Source of the DNA: Bedellia somnulentella
Lineage: Eukaryota; Arthropoda; Insecta; Lepidoptera; Bedelliidae
Assembly: GCA_963576735.1 (NCBI GenBank)
Contig: OY755175.1
Location: 16,136,401 to 16,200,400, forward strand
Length of the DNA: 64,000 nucleotides
Direction of reading: 5' to 3'
The position numbers and the translations under genes are program-made. The notes under the pieces were generated by a model. The model worked only from the letters and a program-made list of their open reading frames with translations. It had not been told where the DNA came from and did not search any database. Within the stretch, counting starts at the first letter, position 1, and each line of letters opens with the position of its first letter. This document shows, piece by piece, positions 1 to 9,930 of the stretch.

Positions 1-394
1 TCCACCTTGTTTAAGCAAACCTGCTAGCAAAAGTACCTGAGGTATCATTCAACCCACCACCAAATTCAACCTTAAGCTGTTGCTACCCTAAATTTATGTC
101 ATAGCTAGAGATTAATAGTTTGCCATATCCTTCAGTATGGTAATGAAATGGTTGGTAATGAAAATGGTTATGATGTATCGATCCGCATGGAACTGAACGT
201 TCAGATATATAAGAACAGTTATAAAAATGAATGTGAACGATAGGAGGCTGTTGTGCGCCTGCTGCTCGTTCATGGACTTGAGATGCCTCGTGGTGGCGTC
301 TCGAAGTTGATGAATGATGATTGTAGAAATAGCAACAGATACTGGTTCGACTTGTTTTACCCTATGAACTGTTACGATCTGTATTGCAATGAAA
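1..394. other. No gene seen; AT-rich sequence
   Basis: No long open frame and no match to the repeat families of this window. Nothing else recognised. Confidence 0.5.
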
Positions 395-436
395 TTTACT
401 AACTAATAAATAAAGAATAAATAAAGGAAAGAAAAA

Positions 437-511
437 TTTCGACACAGGCGGGAATCGAACCCACGACCTCGGGTATACGCCCCCGTCGCTTTGCCAATTG
501 AGCTACCATGT
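437..511 (-). pseudogene. tRNA-like sequence, probable SINE head
   Basis: On the minus strand it starts GACATGGTAGCTCAATTGG and contains GTGGGTTCGATTCCCGC. The 7-bp acceptor stem (GACATGG with CTGTGTC, two wobble pairs) and the 5-bp T stem can form, and A box and B box are intact. The D stem has a mismatch, and the anticodon arm has a 4-bp stem and an 8-nt loop without U33. The T-arm region recalls tRNA-Lys. The non-canonical anticodon arm and the repeat context argue for a tRNA-derived repeat rather than a working tRNA. Confidence 0.6.
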
Positions 512-670
512 CAATGACTGCAAGCGCGAAATTCTTCTATTTTTTGTTTCTTTTACACATTTAAGTAGTGTTTGCGTTCCCTACCTCCGAATTTTTTACA
601 AATTCGGAAGGCCACTTGTCTACCTCTTCAGACAGAATGCAAATGTTGAGAACGCCTAACTATCACATAG

Positions 671-749
671 TTTGAATGTTTTTGTTCATGAAAACCTCAT
701 TATTAGTAATAATCCCCACATGAGGTTTTCATGAACAAAAACATTCAAA
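671..749. repeat. Perfect 29-bp inverted repeat (hairpin)
   Basis: Arms 671-699 and 721-749 are exact reverse complements (TTTGAATGTTTTTGTTC at the outer end) around a 21-nt AT-rich loop. Part of the arm recurs once, unpaired, at 62872-62895 in another family C copy, so the second arm here is extra. Confidence 0.85.
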
Positions 750-760
750 TTAAATTTACT

Positions 761-1322
761 AACTGTTTGATTTAATACAAAACTAAACGACGTCTTCTTG
801 TCTTGCTGATACGTGGATAGTGTTGCTTTGTTGGAGATGAGCACAGAAAAGCAATATGAAGAACTATTATACAAAACCATTTATTTATTTAATATTTATT
901 TAATAATTTTTTCTTACCTTATGTAAATAACTAAATTCATTTTGATTCTAGAGTTCTTATAATGCAATGAAAATTGGCACAATAAAATACTATGACTACA
1001 ATGCAATAAGAAATTCTAATCATCACTTTTACATGTTAGAATACAGCATCATTTGATTGGCTCCCATACAGTTGCAGGTGTTCTGGCTCCATTCCAGCAG
1101 TGAGATCCGCCAGGTCTGATGATGCAGGTCATTTGTAAGGCCTGCTCAGTTTATTGTCGGACGATATCGAAACAAAGTTTGGATTTGATTCGTTTCGGGA
1201 TTTATATTGTGCTGATATTTTGAAGGCGTTTTGTTGGCTCTGATTCTCAATTGTTTCTGGGATATATCATTTTAATCTGATGGTTTTCCATTTAATGTAT
1301 ATTATATTGCTCTTATCTATAT
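761..1322. other. No gene seen; possible old repeat remnant at 1040-1150
   Basis: AT-rich with no supported gene. The stretch 1040-1150 is less AT-rich and on the minus strand reads in a nearly open frame (TWRISLLEWSQNTCN); it may be a decayed LINE or SINE fragment, but I cannot name it. Confidence 0.35.
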
Positions 1323-1606
1323 TAATAATTTCGTCACGGGGTACGGTAGACTCGATTGAAACCTTACCTGAATAATAAAACATAAAAAAATAATGATTTT
1401 GAGTCGACAACATGTATCCGCAAAATTCGGATTAGCGAGTATTTTGCTAAATTCTAATGGTGCTGACAGAAAAAAATCAGTAGCCATTTTTACTGACACC
1501 CGATGACATAAATGTTTTGTTTCATAATATTTTCAATCATTTCACAAAGGACACTTTTTAAAGGAGGTTCTGATCGAGTCTACCGTACTCCTTGACGAAA
1601 TTATTA
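1323..1606. mobile_element. MITE-like element with ~34-bp terminal inverted repeats
   Basis: TAATAATTTCGTCA..GGTAGACTCGAT at 1323-1356 is repeated in reverse complement at 1572-1606 with about two mismatches and small gaps. The 284-bp unit has no coding capacity, which fits a non-autonomous DNA transposon. The outermost TA could be a target duplication. The superfamily is not identifiable by eye. Confidence 0.75.
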
Positions 1607-1921
1607 TTGATACTCTTTTCTTCAGTCGTTGACGTTTCGCGAAAATATTGTTTTTGGTACGGTTCAAAAGTCATTTAGTTGAACCAAAACGCTACTTAAA
1701 AAAACTGCAACATTTTTTCAGCATGCGGAATAAAACACAATAAATGATCTTTAACACTTAGTTTATCGAGACTAAATGAACGACAAGTTGATTGCTGTTT
1801 GAAAGACATAAGGTAATAATTAATAATGTTACATGCATACATAAATTCACACATTAAATTTAATTACAACAATTATTAATACAACAAATTTGAATAAATT
1901 AAGAAAAGATGATAACTAGAA
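1607..1921. other. No gene seen
   Basis: AT-rich spacer with no repeat family or gene recognised. Confidence 0.5.
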
Positions 1922-2053
1922 CATACATACATTCATATACTCACGGCTATAAACCCTTGAACGGGGAGCTTACAAATAAGAAATACACTTCTCAGCCACT
2001 TTTTGAAGTTGTGTGGGGATAAGATTGTAGAACAAAGATTTTTGGTGACGGAT
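1922..2053 (-). mobile_element. Family A copy, tail-side half of an interrupted old copy
   Basis: Begins with the antisense tail (ACATACATACATTCATATACTCACGG) and runs through the ACTTCTCAGCCACTTTTTGAAG block to GGTGACGG, where the family A sequence stops. The missing head half resumes at 4201-4284, beyond a LINE and a younger A copy. The sequence is diverged from the A1 consensus, so this is the oldest layer of the nest. Confidence 0.85.
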
Positions 2054-3911
2054 AATTCAAATTCAAATTCAAATTCAAATTGTTTATTTGCCTTCATGTG
2101 TACATAGGTTGTTACATAATTATACAAGACACAACATGAAACCCTGCAAGGGCACTGCAAAAAATATAAAACTAAAAACCATTATCTAACATCTTAAACC
2201 TAATTCATAAAATATTTAATATCTTAAGACCTAAACAACATTTTTATAAAATCTTATGTAACAATTTACTTATACTTATAGGCTAAAGAACTCTTCTAGA
2301 GTATAAAGACATTTTTCAACTAAAAACTTTTTAAGCACTACTTTAAATTTATTCGTATCTGATATATCACTTATGTTTCTCGGCAGTTTATTATAAATGT
2401 TTACACACATGCTATACGGTGCCGAGTTGACTAGGTGTAGTTTACTGGGTTGTGGTAGAGCTATCTTGCTGTGAGGTCTTAAGTTAGCTGGTCTAGTGTA
2501 CACGGGGAATAGTTCGGGGTGCTTTTTAACATGAAGTGAAGTTTCTAAAATATACATTGAAGTCAAAGTCAGTATTTCGTATTTAACGAAATACGGTCTA
2601 CAACTATTCCATGAATCAATGTTGGCAAGTATCCTTATCAATTTCTTTTGGAGAACAAAAAGCTGATTTACAAGTGTGGAGTTGCCCCATAGTACAATAC
2701 CGTAAAGAAGCCATGAGTGAGCATATGCATAATATGCTGTTTTAGCAGTATTTAGATCGGTAGTGCTTTTTAAATGGTACAATGCGTAACTAAACCTGGA
2801 TAGCTTCATGGTTATGTAGTTAATGTGCTCCTTCCAGTTTAGATTTTTGTCTATTATTATACCTAACAAGTTGAATGAGTCTACACATTTAATACATTTG
2901 CCCTTAAAATTATAGTTTATGCTAAGTTCTTTTCTCTGGTATGGACCAAATTGAAGCAATTTGGTTTTATCATAATTTAATTCTAAGTTGTGCTCAGAGA
3001 GCCATGTAGAGACGGATGTTAAAGTAGAATCTAGCTTAGTATATAAGGACATTTCATTCTTACATGACAGTATTATGGATGTGTCGTCAGCGAATATTGT
3101 ACTCGGTTCTTCTATGTGCTTAGGCAGGTCATTGATGTAGAGCAAAAATAGCAAACATCCAATTGAGCTTCCTTGTGGAATGGATTTACTGACGTTGATT
3201 GTATCTGATCGTATTCTCTCTACCTTCCTAGTATTATGATTTCTAAACTCTATTTCGACGTATTGGGTTCGGTTGTGGAGGTAGGATTTAAACCATTGGT
3301 ATGCGGCTCCTCTTACGCCTATGCCGTGGAGTTTCAAAAGCACAATATCATAGTTGACTCTATCATAAGCTTTACTCATATCGAGTAGAATGCCCACCGC
3401 GCGATGCCCTTCATTTAATATTTTCATAGCATTGTCAATGTATTTGAATACTGCGAGTGACGTCGATCGGTTTTTCCTAAAGCCTTCCTGGTTACAGTCT
3501 AATATATTATATTTTTCACAAAAAGAATAGAGTCGGTTTCGCATTGCTGTCTCGAAAACTTTAGAAAAACTGCTAAGAAGAGCTATAGGACGATAATTAT
3601 TTGCATCCTTTTTATCGTCTTTTTTATGCACTGGCTTTATAGCTGTTAATTTTAATATATCTGGGAAAGCGCCTTGTTCAAAAGACTGGTTGATTAAGAA
3701 AGAAAGAGGAGCTGCAAATATCTCTGCACATTTTTTTAATAGGGTACTAGGGATCTCGTCGAATCCGAAACTACTTTTGTTTTTGAGTTTTTTAATAATT
3801 TTTAAGATTTCATTTAAGTCAACTGGTCGCAGGAAAAATGAATTTTCTGTAGGATTTATAACAGGGCGACCTTTAGGATTTTGACAGCATGATAGACCGA
3901 TATCCAAGTCC
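2054..3911 (-). mobile_element. CR1/Jockey-type non-LTR retrotransposon (LINE), 5'-truncated
   Basis: Minus-strand element. It starts inside ORF2 at about 3911, encodes the reverse transcriptase and C-terminal part, has a ~190-bp 3' UTR and ends in a short tandem tail of AATTTG units at 2054-2082. 5' truncation, one polarity and a microsatellite tail are the usual products of target-primed reverse transcription. It interrupts a family A copy. No clear target duplication is visible; about 20 bp of the A copy may be lost at the junction. Confidence 0.85.
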
Positions 3912-3913
3912 AA
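2276..3913 (-). CDS. LINE ORF2 reverse transcriptase, N-terminally truncated
   Basis: A 545-residue uninterrupted frame. Reverse transcriptase motifs occur in order: YRPIALLSSFSKVFE near residues 107-121, LLDMSKAYDRV 176-186, SIPQGSSIG 244-252, the catalytic FADD 274-277, LNYDKTKLL 312-320 and NLLGIIIDKNLNW 348-360. A C-terminal region typical of CR1/Jockey ORF2 follows. A family ORF2 also carries an upstream APE endonuclease, which is missing here, so the protein could not transpose by itself. The first codon given is TTG next to the truncation point; an in-frame stop just upstream comes from the interrupted family A copy, so there is no genuine start. Absence of stops over 1.6 kb indicates a recent insertion. 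The exact clade (CR1, Daphne, Jockey) is not resolved. Confidence 0.92.
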   Translation of the reverse strand: MDLDIGLSCCQNPKGRPVINPTENSFFLRPVDLNEILKIIKKLKNKSSFGFDEIPSTLLKKCAEIFAAPLSFLINQSFEQGAFPDILKLTAIKPVHKKDDKKDANNYRPIALLSSFSKVFETAMRNRLYSFCEKYNILDCNQEGFRKNRSTSLAVFKYIDNAMKILNEGHRAVGILLDMSKAYDRVNYDIVLLKLHGIGVRGAAYQWFKSYLHNRTQYVEIEFRNHNTRKVERIRSDTINVSKSIPQGSSIGCLLFLLYINDLPKHIEEPSTIFADDTSIILSCKNEMSLYTKLDSTLTSVSTWLSEHNLELNYDKTKLLQFGPYQRKELSINYNFKGKCIKCVDSFNLLGIIIDKNLNWKEHINYITMKLSRFSYALYHLKSTTDLNTAKTAYYAYAHSWLLYGIVLWGNSTLVNQLFVLQKKLIRILANIDSWNSCRPYFVKYEILTLTSMYILETSLHVKKHPELFPVYTRPANLRPHSKIALPQPSKLHLVNSAPYSMCVNIYNKLPRNISDISDTNKFKVVLKKFLVEKCLYTLEEFFSL

Positions 3914-3923
3914 GAATCACTTA

Positions 3924-4191
3924 CATACATACATACATACATATACTCACGGCTATAAATCCGTATCCGTAGAAGGGGTAGCCAGAGCTAAGGAATTAGA
4001 AATTCCTCAGCCACTTTTGGAAGTTGAGTGGGGAAAAGATGGTACAAATAAAGGTTGTTGGTGATGGGTCTCCAACCGCATCGCCCAAAAATCCCTTAAT
4101 AGCCCCAATACCGTTAGTCGCCTCTTACGTACACCCACCGGAAGAAATGGGGTAGTGCTATTCTAAGCCGACACTACACAGCATCAAATCA
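3924..4191 (-). mobile_element. Family A copy (A1), full length, nested, with target duplication
   Basis: Antisense copy from the tail (acat)n CATATACTCACGG to the head GCCGACACTACACAGC. It is flanked by AATCACTTA at 3915-3923 and 4192-4200, a 9-bp target duplication that belongs to the older interrupted A copy. It is close to the A1 consensus, so it is the youngest layer of this nest. Confidence 0.9.
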
Positions 4192-4200
4192 AATCACTTA

Positions 4201-4284
4201 ACAAGCTCCAATATCCTTAGTCGCCTCTTACGATCACCCAAGGTATGAAATGGAGTACTGCTATTGTAAGCCGGCGCTTCACAG
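4201..4284 (-). mobile_element. Family A copy, head-side half of the interrupted old copy
   Basis: AAGCTCCAATATCCTTAGTCGCC through GTAAGCCGGCGCTTCACAG completes the copy begun at 1922-2053. Both parts have similar divergence and the same strand. Confidence 0.85.
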
Positions 4285-4356
4285 TAAAAAAATACAAAAC
4301 AGTCAAAATAAATAAGATTTTAACACAAGCTCTTGTTCTAGTAACACTAAGTTTTA

Positions 4357-4508
4357 GCGGTGTAGTGAAGGCTGAGATTAGCATTTCCCCTTTTCTTTCC
4401 GTGGATTTTTGTAAGAGGCGACTAATTTCTTCCCGCAACCCCGCCGGGGCGCGCCGCCGGCTTTAGAGATTTTTAGCGATTGTTGGACAGTACGGCTGGG
4501 GGACATAA
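4357..4508 (+). mobile_element. Family A fragment, decayed, truncated
   Basis: GCGGTGTAGTGAAGGCTGAG matches the A head, GTAAGAGGCGACTAA is exact, and the match fades after GGACAGTACGGCTGGGGG. A GC-rich stretch (CCGCCGGGGCGCGCCGCCGG) at about 4442-4461 interrupts it. Confidence 0.6.
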
Positions 4509-5083
4509 ATATAAAGGATTAATATCAAAAACGAGTTCCTCAAATATAACAAGCGGTATAATTCCCTGCTAAGTGTTTTCTTCAGATTTGTCCTAAAGCC
4601 TAATAAGTTGCAATTCTAAGATTGACTAAATGATTAATTATTAAAACATACTATGAAACTTCTAATTTAACATGCTGCGTACATTCTCAAAGCAAGTCAT
4701 TTTATAGCCCATCATGTACTTTATAACAGTAAAAAAAAAAAAAAACGAGAAGTATAACAGACTTCTTTATATATTTGGACAGAATGCACAATTAATATTT
4801 CAACAATTCCACTTTGCAATCTGAAAAACAATCCAAGAACAAGTAAAAACGTAAATTGTATCGTAAAAAAACATTCCGAGTTTAATTTGCTTTTTATAAT
4901 TCACCCCGAAGGTGCTTGGAATTGCATACTGGATGAATGAAAGTTATTAAATTCAAAGAATTTAGCTGCACGTAAAGATACGAAATGTCTTCAAGGATTT
5001 TAATCTAGTTTTGAGTTTTAGGTGGTTTAACAAGTGATTTCAACTCAACGAATGTGGTATAAAACTTCGCCATTTTATACCAT
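4509..5083. other. No gene seen
   Basis: AT-rich sequence with a 14-base A run near 4732; no family match or gene. Confidence 0.5.
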
Positions 5084-5094
5084 GTCACAATATT

Positions 5095-5337
5095 AACATA
5101 ACATAACATAACATAACATAAACGTTCACGCCGAATATCCCCGAAGGGGTTGGCAGAGGTACTAATACTTCTGAACATCACGTGACTTTGTCACCTGGTG
5201 TTCAGAGTACCCACGTTTTGCATAGACAGTGTACTCACGTGATAGGGGGCAGGCCTATCGCCGTTTTGTACGAATACACTGTCACATGACAAGTACAACT
5301 CAGCCATGTGGGCTCCCTCACGATGTTTTCCCTCACC
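5095..5337 (-). mobile_element. Family B tRNA-derived SINE, 5'-truncated, with 11-bp target duplication
   Basis: Antisense: (ATAAC)n tail, then the terminal hairpin CCCCGAAGGGG, then the body to CCCTCACC. The tRNA-like head is missing. GTCACAATATT at 5084-5094 and again at 5338-5348 is a perfect target duplication, so 5' truncation happened at insertion. Confidence 0.92.
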
Positions 5338-5348
5338 GTCACAATATT

Positions 5349-6011
5349 CTATAACCAAATCAATTTTATGTGATTTTGGATCTATATTTGAAAAAGTAAT
5401 GTACGTCTGAATGTCCTTTGTGGCGTGGTTAGATAAGTTATAACGTGCTATTTAAACTACGGTCATACATACATAGATTTTACCGCTTATAGCTGTATCC
5501 TTACTAAGGTATTTATAAAAAAAAATAATTAAAAATAAATCTTCTTTTTACATGCAGATCTTGTCATTTAATAAACTTGATTATTAAGTGTGCTTCATTC
5601 AAAATTAAAGGGACAAATACTGAAAACGTTATAAGAATCAGTTAGTGGAAATAATTTCAAACTATTAGCGATCAAAATTACCAGTAAAACAGCAACATAT
5701 CACATAGAAAATACAAAAGTTGAACATGTGTAATTTTATTCGTAGAAAAGGTCCTCCCTGCCAATACATCTCAGCTTCTTAAATTATTCAATTAGAGACT
5801 CAACAGCGAAACAAGGTGAAGTGTTGTGAGAGCCCCGCTAAGTCGTCTTGTCGAATTACTTTTTACATACGAAATCTGCTGTTAGGAATTCAGAAACATG
5901 GCTTTTAGATACAAGACAAACACCAATAGAATAAAATTGAAAATCGTATGGTAGAACAACTTTTAATAAATAAAATTGACTAGAATTTTCATGATGAGTT
6001 GTGTAACTAAA
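5349..6011. other. No gene seen; faint family A tail near 5464-5512
   Basis: AT-rich. CATACATACATAGATTTTACC..TATAGCTGTATCC at 5464-5500 resembles a badly decayed antisense A tail. No coding signal. Confidence 0.4.
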
Positions 6012-6228
6012 TAATGTCGGCTTAAAATAGCACTAACCCAAATCTTTCTACGGGTGTCGTTAGAGGCAACTTAGGCTATTGAGGGTTTTGAAGTGATTTT
6101 TGGGTAATGTAAAATTTTTTACTCAACAATTTTTTACTTTTTGATCTTTTCCCCACTGAAGTTTCAAAAGTGGCTTAGCGCAATTCAAAAGTTCTCGCTA
6201 GCTTTATAGCTGTGAGTATATGTACTTA
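6012..6228 (+). mobile_element. Family A copy, diverged
   Basis: TGTCGGCTTAAAATAGCACTAACCC through TTTATAGCTGTGAGTATATGTAC. Head, AGTGATTTTTGGG and AAAAGTGGCT blocks are in order, with many substitutions. Confidence 0.8.
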
Positions 6229-6444
6229 GCATAATGCGACAGATTTTGATCAATAATGATAATTCAGAGTATGCACTCACGATAATTTTATTTATCGTCA
6301 CCAATCTTGATAATAATTTTACTTCGATATAGTACTGCAATACTATGACTGATAGTTTCTAGTATTATTCAAACAAAGAGCGCACAATATTTTGTAAATA
6401 TATTTTATCACAAGGGATCATTTATAAGCCCTATCTATATTTTT

Positions 6445-6698
6445 GCCGTGTAGTGTCGGCTTAGAATAGCACTACCCCGTTTCTACCGATGGGTGTACGT
6501 AAGAGGCGACTAACGGTATTGAGGCTTTTAAGGGATTTTTGGGCGATGCGGCTGGAGACCCATCACCAACAACCTTTACTTTTACCATCTTTCCCCCACT
6601 CACATTTCCAAAAGTGGCTGAGGAATTTCTAATTCCTTAGCTCTGGCTACCCCTTCTAGGGATTTATAGCCGTGAGTATATGTTATGTTATGTTATGC
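6445..6698 (+). mobile_element. Family A copy (A1), full length, with unusual ATGTT tail
   Basis: GCCGTGTAGTGTCGGC to GTGAGTATATGTTATGTTATGTTATG. The tail is (ATGTT)n, the unit normally seen on family B, instead of (GTAT)n. Possible target duplication CTWTATTTTT at 6435-6444 and 6699-6708 (one mismatch). Confidence 0.85.
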
Positions 6699-6788
6699 CT
6701 TTATTTTTACATATATTAAACAACAATAAGTGTAAGTTGTATTATATATATTTAATGTGACGAAATTCTTCAATAACACCTGTGGTAA

Positions 6789-7372
6789 AAAACCGGTTCC
6801 GTACTATCATATATATAGAAAATCCCGTTTGTGTGAAAATCATGGGAGCCAAATTAGGTAAGTAATTTGATTTATGACGTTTAAAAATAGAACTACGGGC
6901 TAAATCTCATTCAAACCAATTTTCGTTAGTAGTTTGTATAGTAATACACATCATATATTTTTTTCAGTTTTATCATGCCCATATTTTAGAAGTTACGGGG
7001 GGGGGACACACATTTTACCACTTTGAAAAAGTCTCTCGCGCAAACTATTCAGTTTTGAAAAAAATGATATAAGAAACCTCAACATCATTTTCAAATACCT
7101 TTTGATAGATACCCCACACGTATAGGTTTGATGAAAAAAAATTATTTAAGTTTCAGTTCTATGTATGGTGAGCCCTAAAAATTTTGGTTTTTTTTCAGAT
7201 TTTATTTTAAAATCTTAATGCGGTTTACAGAATACATCTACGCACCAACTTCTATAATGTAGTTCTTATAGTTTCGGAATAAACTGGCTGTGACATACGG
7301 ACGGACGGACGGACAGACATGACGAATCTATAAGGGTCCCGTTTTTGCCATTTGGCTACGGAACCCTAAAAA
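6789..7372. repeat. Dispersed repeat with GGTTCCGTA ends and GACG/GACA runs
   Basis: GGTTCCGTA at 6795-6803 and TACGGAACC at 7358-7366 are short inverted ends. Near the right end lie GGACGGACGGACGGACAGAC and a hairpin (AGGGTCCCGT with CTACGGAACCCT). This layout recalls a repeat widespread in Lepidoptera (recalled, not checked). A decayed relative is at 24235-24330. No coding capacity. Confidence 0.6.
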
Positions 7373-7744
7373 TAGGGTTTAAAATAAAAAAAAGTCTAGT
7401 TATTTTGGTATCAAACATAACAGTTCTCTTATTTTTATTTTAATCCATCGTAATGCTATGTCATCTTTGTGGTTAATATGGTGAGCTTTTGACCAGGAGG
7501 TTCTAGAATTGGGTTAAGCTTTATTTTTCATAGATTAGTAAATATAGATGTAAAAATAGTTTCCTGTTTATGAGGGCACGTAAAGCTGTCGATCTAGTTA
7601 AAATTATGGTTGACACTCCCATACTCGGTTTATGTCTACTTAGCTGGATTTGGCCAGAGTAGATGTAGTAAAAATACGCTACTCAGCGCAGGCACCAACC
7701 CTTAGTGGTGTCTATATCTCAGCAGGCATAAAATAACATATTGT

Positions 7745-7880
7745 TTTCTATTAATAATAATAAATCGTTTATTTTCTAATTAAACTATGTACAAATTATA
7801 CTAGAGCACATATTTTACAATTAAAATAAGGGTGAGACATATAGAGTACATTAGTGCCATTATAGGTCGTGCCTGTGCAA
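7745..7880 (-). mobile_element. Probable LINE 3' end
   Basis: On the minus strand an AT-rich trailer ends in AAATAAACGATTTATTATTATTAAT, with an AATAAA signal and a TTA-repeat tail. The layout resembles LINE 3' UTRs. No ORF remains, so clade is unknown. Confidence 0.4.
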
Positions 7881-8580
7881 TTAAAACAATATATACTTTA
7901 AAATGATAGGATAAAATGAGAATTTTACTAATAACTTTAGTTGTATTTAATAAACACGTAACAACAACTCTGAATGTGACAAATCCAAGCCATGTCGACA
8001 ATGTTACAAAAAAACTTAGTAAAACTTTCCGCCAATTGAAGGTTACACAAAAAGCACTCTCGTTTTTATTTTACTTTTTGCGTTCGCCGCCGCAGCCGAG
8101 TAAGTATAACGTCTTGAAGGAAGCTTCGTTTACGGCGTCATTTCTGTGAGCCGACCTTGTTTGGAGCCGAGTTCTTTGCCATCTTAACACTCCCGAGGGG
8201 GTTCATTTATATATTCGTAACACGGAGGCGGCAATAAAACAGCGTTATTCTGTTCATTATTTAGTCATCGCCTGCCTCTCATCGCGCCGCCCTCTACGGG
8301 GAAACCTAAGAAATAAAATGCACCGAAATTACTTACTGCGTCCAATTTTACACGCTGCGGTCGTTATTTAGAGATGTATTAATAAAAGTGCTCTCTTGAG
8401 ATGCTATTGTTATTATTTTGTTGCGTGTGTTAGGTTTCAATTTAAAATCGAGCGGAATTTTCAATTTCACCGCTTTCCCTACGTGACATGTTTTATTTCA
8501 CTCATTTAAAAATACTTTTAATAACGTCTATTCCTATTTATTGGAAATATATTATAATATAACATCATTATGTTTTCTAT
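7881..8580. other. No gene seen; GC-richer single-copy block at 8035-8350
   Basis: The block contains GTTCGCCGCCGCAGCCGAG and GCCTGCCTCTCATCGCGCC and matches no repeat here. No long frame. It may be conserved non-coding DNA. Confidence 0.4.
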
Positions 8581-8827
8581 GCCGTGTAGTGCCGGCTTAG
8601 AATGTCACTACCTCTTCCTACAAATGGGTGTTGTAAGAGGCGACTAAGGGTCCATACCATAGGGTATTTTAAGTAGTTTTTGGGCGATGAGTTTAGAGAC
8701 CCATCACAAAAAATACTTTATTTCTACCTTGTCCCGTATAAACTTCCCAATTCGGCTGAGGAGTTTCTAGCTCTAAAGCTCTGGCTACCCCTTTTTGCGA
8801 TTTATGGCCATGAGTTTATGTATATGT
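8581..8827 (+). mobile_element. Family A copy (A2), full length
   Basis: GCCGTGTAGTGCCGGCTTAG to GGCCATGAGTTTATGTATATG. Has the A2 features GAATGTCACTACC and GGAGTTTCTAGCTCTAAAGC. Confidence 0.85.
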
Positions 8828-8989
8828 GTATTTTTTCTTACAGACATTAACTTTCATAACCTTATACAATAGATGTCGAGTGGTGAACATATTTACATAT
8901 ATTTACAAGAATGCATATTTACATATCACTTTTGTAAAGTATCTGTTTATGTGACAAAAAAATCATAAGTAAAAAAAAGAAATTCATCC

Positions 8990-9195
8990 AACAGATTTCT
9001 TTTATACTTATAGAAAAAAATATGTTTTTTTTTATAAGCCAGGCAATACAAGTAATGTTACATTGATATAACCACGATACAGGCTTGCCTAGTGTGGGGC
9101 CACAGGTACTCAATGTATAAAGCAACATTTTAATGTAATATCCTGTCTGTACTGATACTGATGTGTTTGGAAAATAAAGATTTATTATTATTATA
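8990..9195 (+). mobile_element. Probable LINE 3' end (3' UTR and tail)
   Basis: Ends TGTGTTTGGAAAATAAAGATTTATTATTATTATA, an AATAAA followed by a TTA-repeat tail, preceded by GTAATATCCTGTCTGTACTG. Looks like a Jockey-type LINE 3' UTR. The left boundary is uncertain. Confidence 0.5.
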
Positions 9196-9837
9196 TAGCT
9201 AAAATACGGTTTTATGATTTAATTTCATGATGCACAATACCAAAAATAAGCTTCTCAATAAGATCTACAATAAATAGTATCACGTATCTTAGAAATAAGT
9301 ACAAAAATAATTCAGACACATAACCTAGCTCTTTCTAGCTTCAGACAATATAATTGTACAGCTATAAGATGTTATTAAATAAAAGTTACGGTCAGAGGTG
9401 AGACGGTATCTTAGTAATGGCTAGAGGTCACACCTGTCCGGTTGGCCTGGGCAAGTTTACGACCGGCCACTTTATGGGTGCCCTCCCACCCGCAAATCTC
9501 CTTATTTATACGAGAAACCATGAACTGTGGTCTCGTCGAAAATTAATTGGCCTAGTCTTTCTTGTTGCTCGGTATTTGCCGCTTTATTGTTTTTAGTCTT
9601 GCAAGGTATCATTTTTTGACCCCTTATTTCAGGATGTCTTGTGACCATCGCTTCTCAAGAAGGGACCAATGGTTAAATAAAAGTAAAATATTTCAAGGAA
9701 GGAAGTGGTATAACGCAAAACATTCTGAATTCGAGTCAAATTATAACTTGTTAACAAGCGACGTGTGTAGAAATCATCGTCATCGACAAAACTTGATTAT
9801 TTGTGAGAATTTATATCCTTGAGTATATGCGAAATGT
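9196..9837. other. No gene seen
   Basis: Contains a moderately GC-rich patch (9400-9500) with CCGGTTGGCCTGGGC and a matching ACCGG downstream, but no family match. An 86-codon open frame at 9562-9822 has no recognisable motif. Confidence 0.4.
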
Positions 9838-9930
9838 GTGTACTATGAACACCAGGTGACAATAATATCACGTAATGTTATCAGTACCTCTGCCACACCT
9901 TCGGGGATATATGGTGTGAGGGTTTGTGCA
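9838..9930 (+). mobile_element. Family B SINE, decayed 3' fragment
   Basis: ACTATGAACACCAGGTGACA..GTACCTCTGCCACACCTTCGGGG..GGTGTGAGGG keeps the end of the body and the terminal hairpin; the ATGTT tail is lost. Confidence 0.75.

Larger units (their letters stand above)
395..760 (-). repeat. Family C repeat with tRNA-like part and terminal hairpin
   Basis: Read on the minus strand it has a perfect 29-bp inverted repeat, a stretch containing GGTAGGGAACGCAAAC, a tRNA-like segment with A and B boxes, and an end with GGAAAGAAAAATTTCGACAC on the plus strand. The same blocks recur at 62866-63037 (opposite orientation) and partly at 23233-23364, so this is a dispersed family. The tRNA-like part suggests a SINE-like or composite element. 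Ends are approximate. Confidence 0.6.

Noticed and set aside
2055..2083. Independent (AATTTG)n microsatellite
   Set aside because: It sits exactly at the 3' end of the LINE and is its tail.
4217..4466. Overlapping frames on both strands in 4.2-4.5 kb
   Set aside because: Both arise from family A fragments in opposite orientation.
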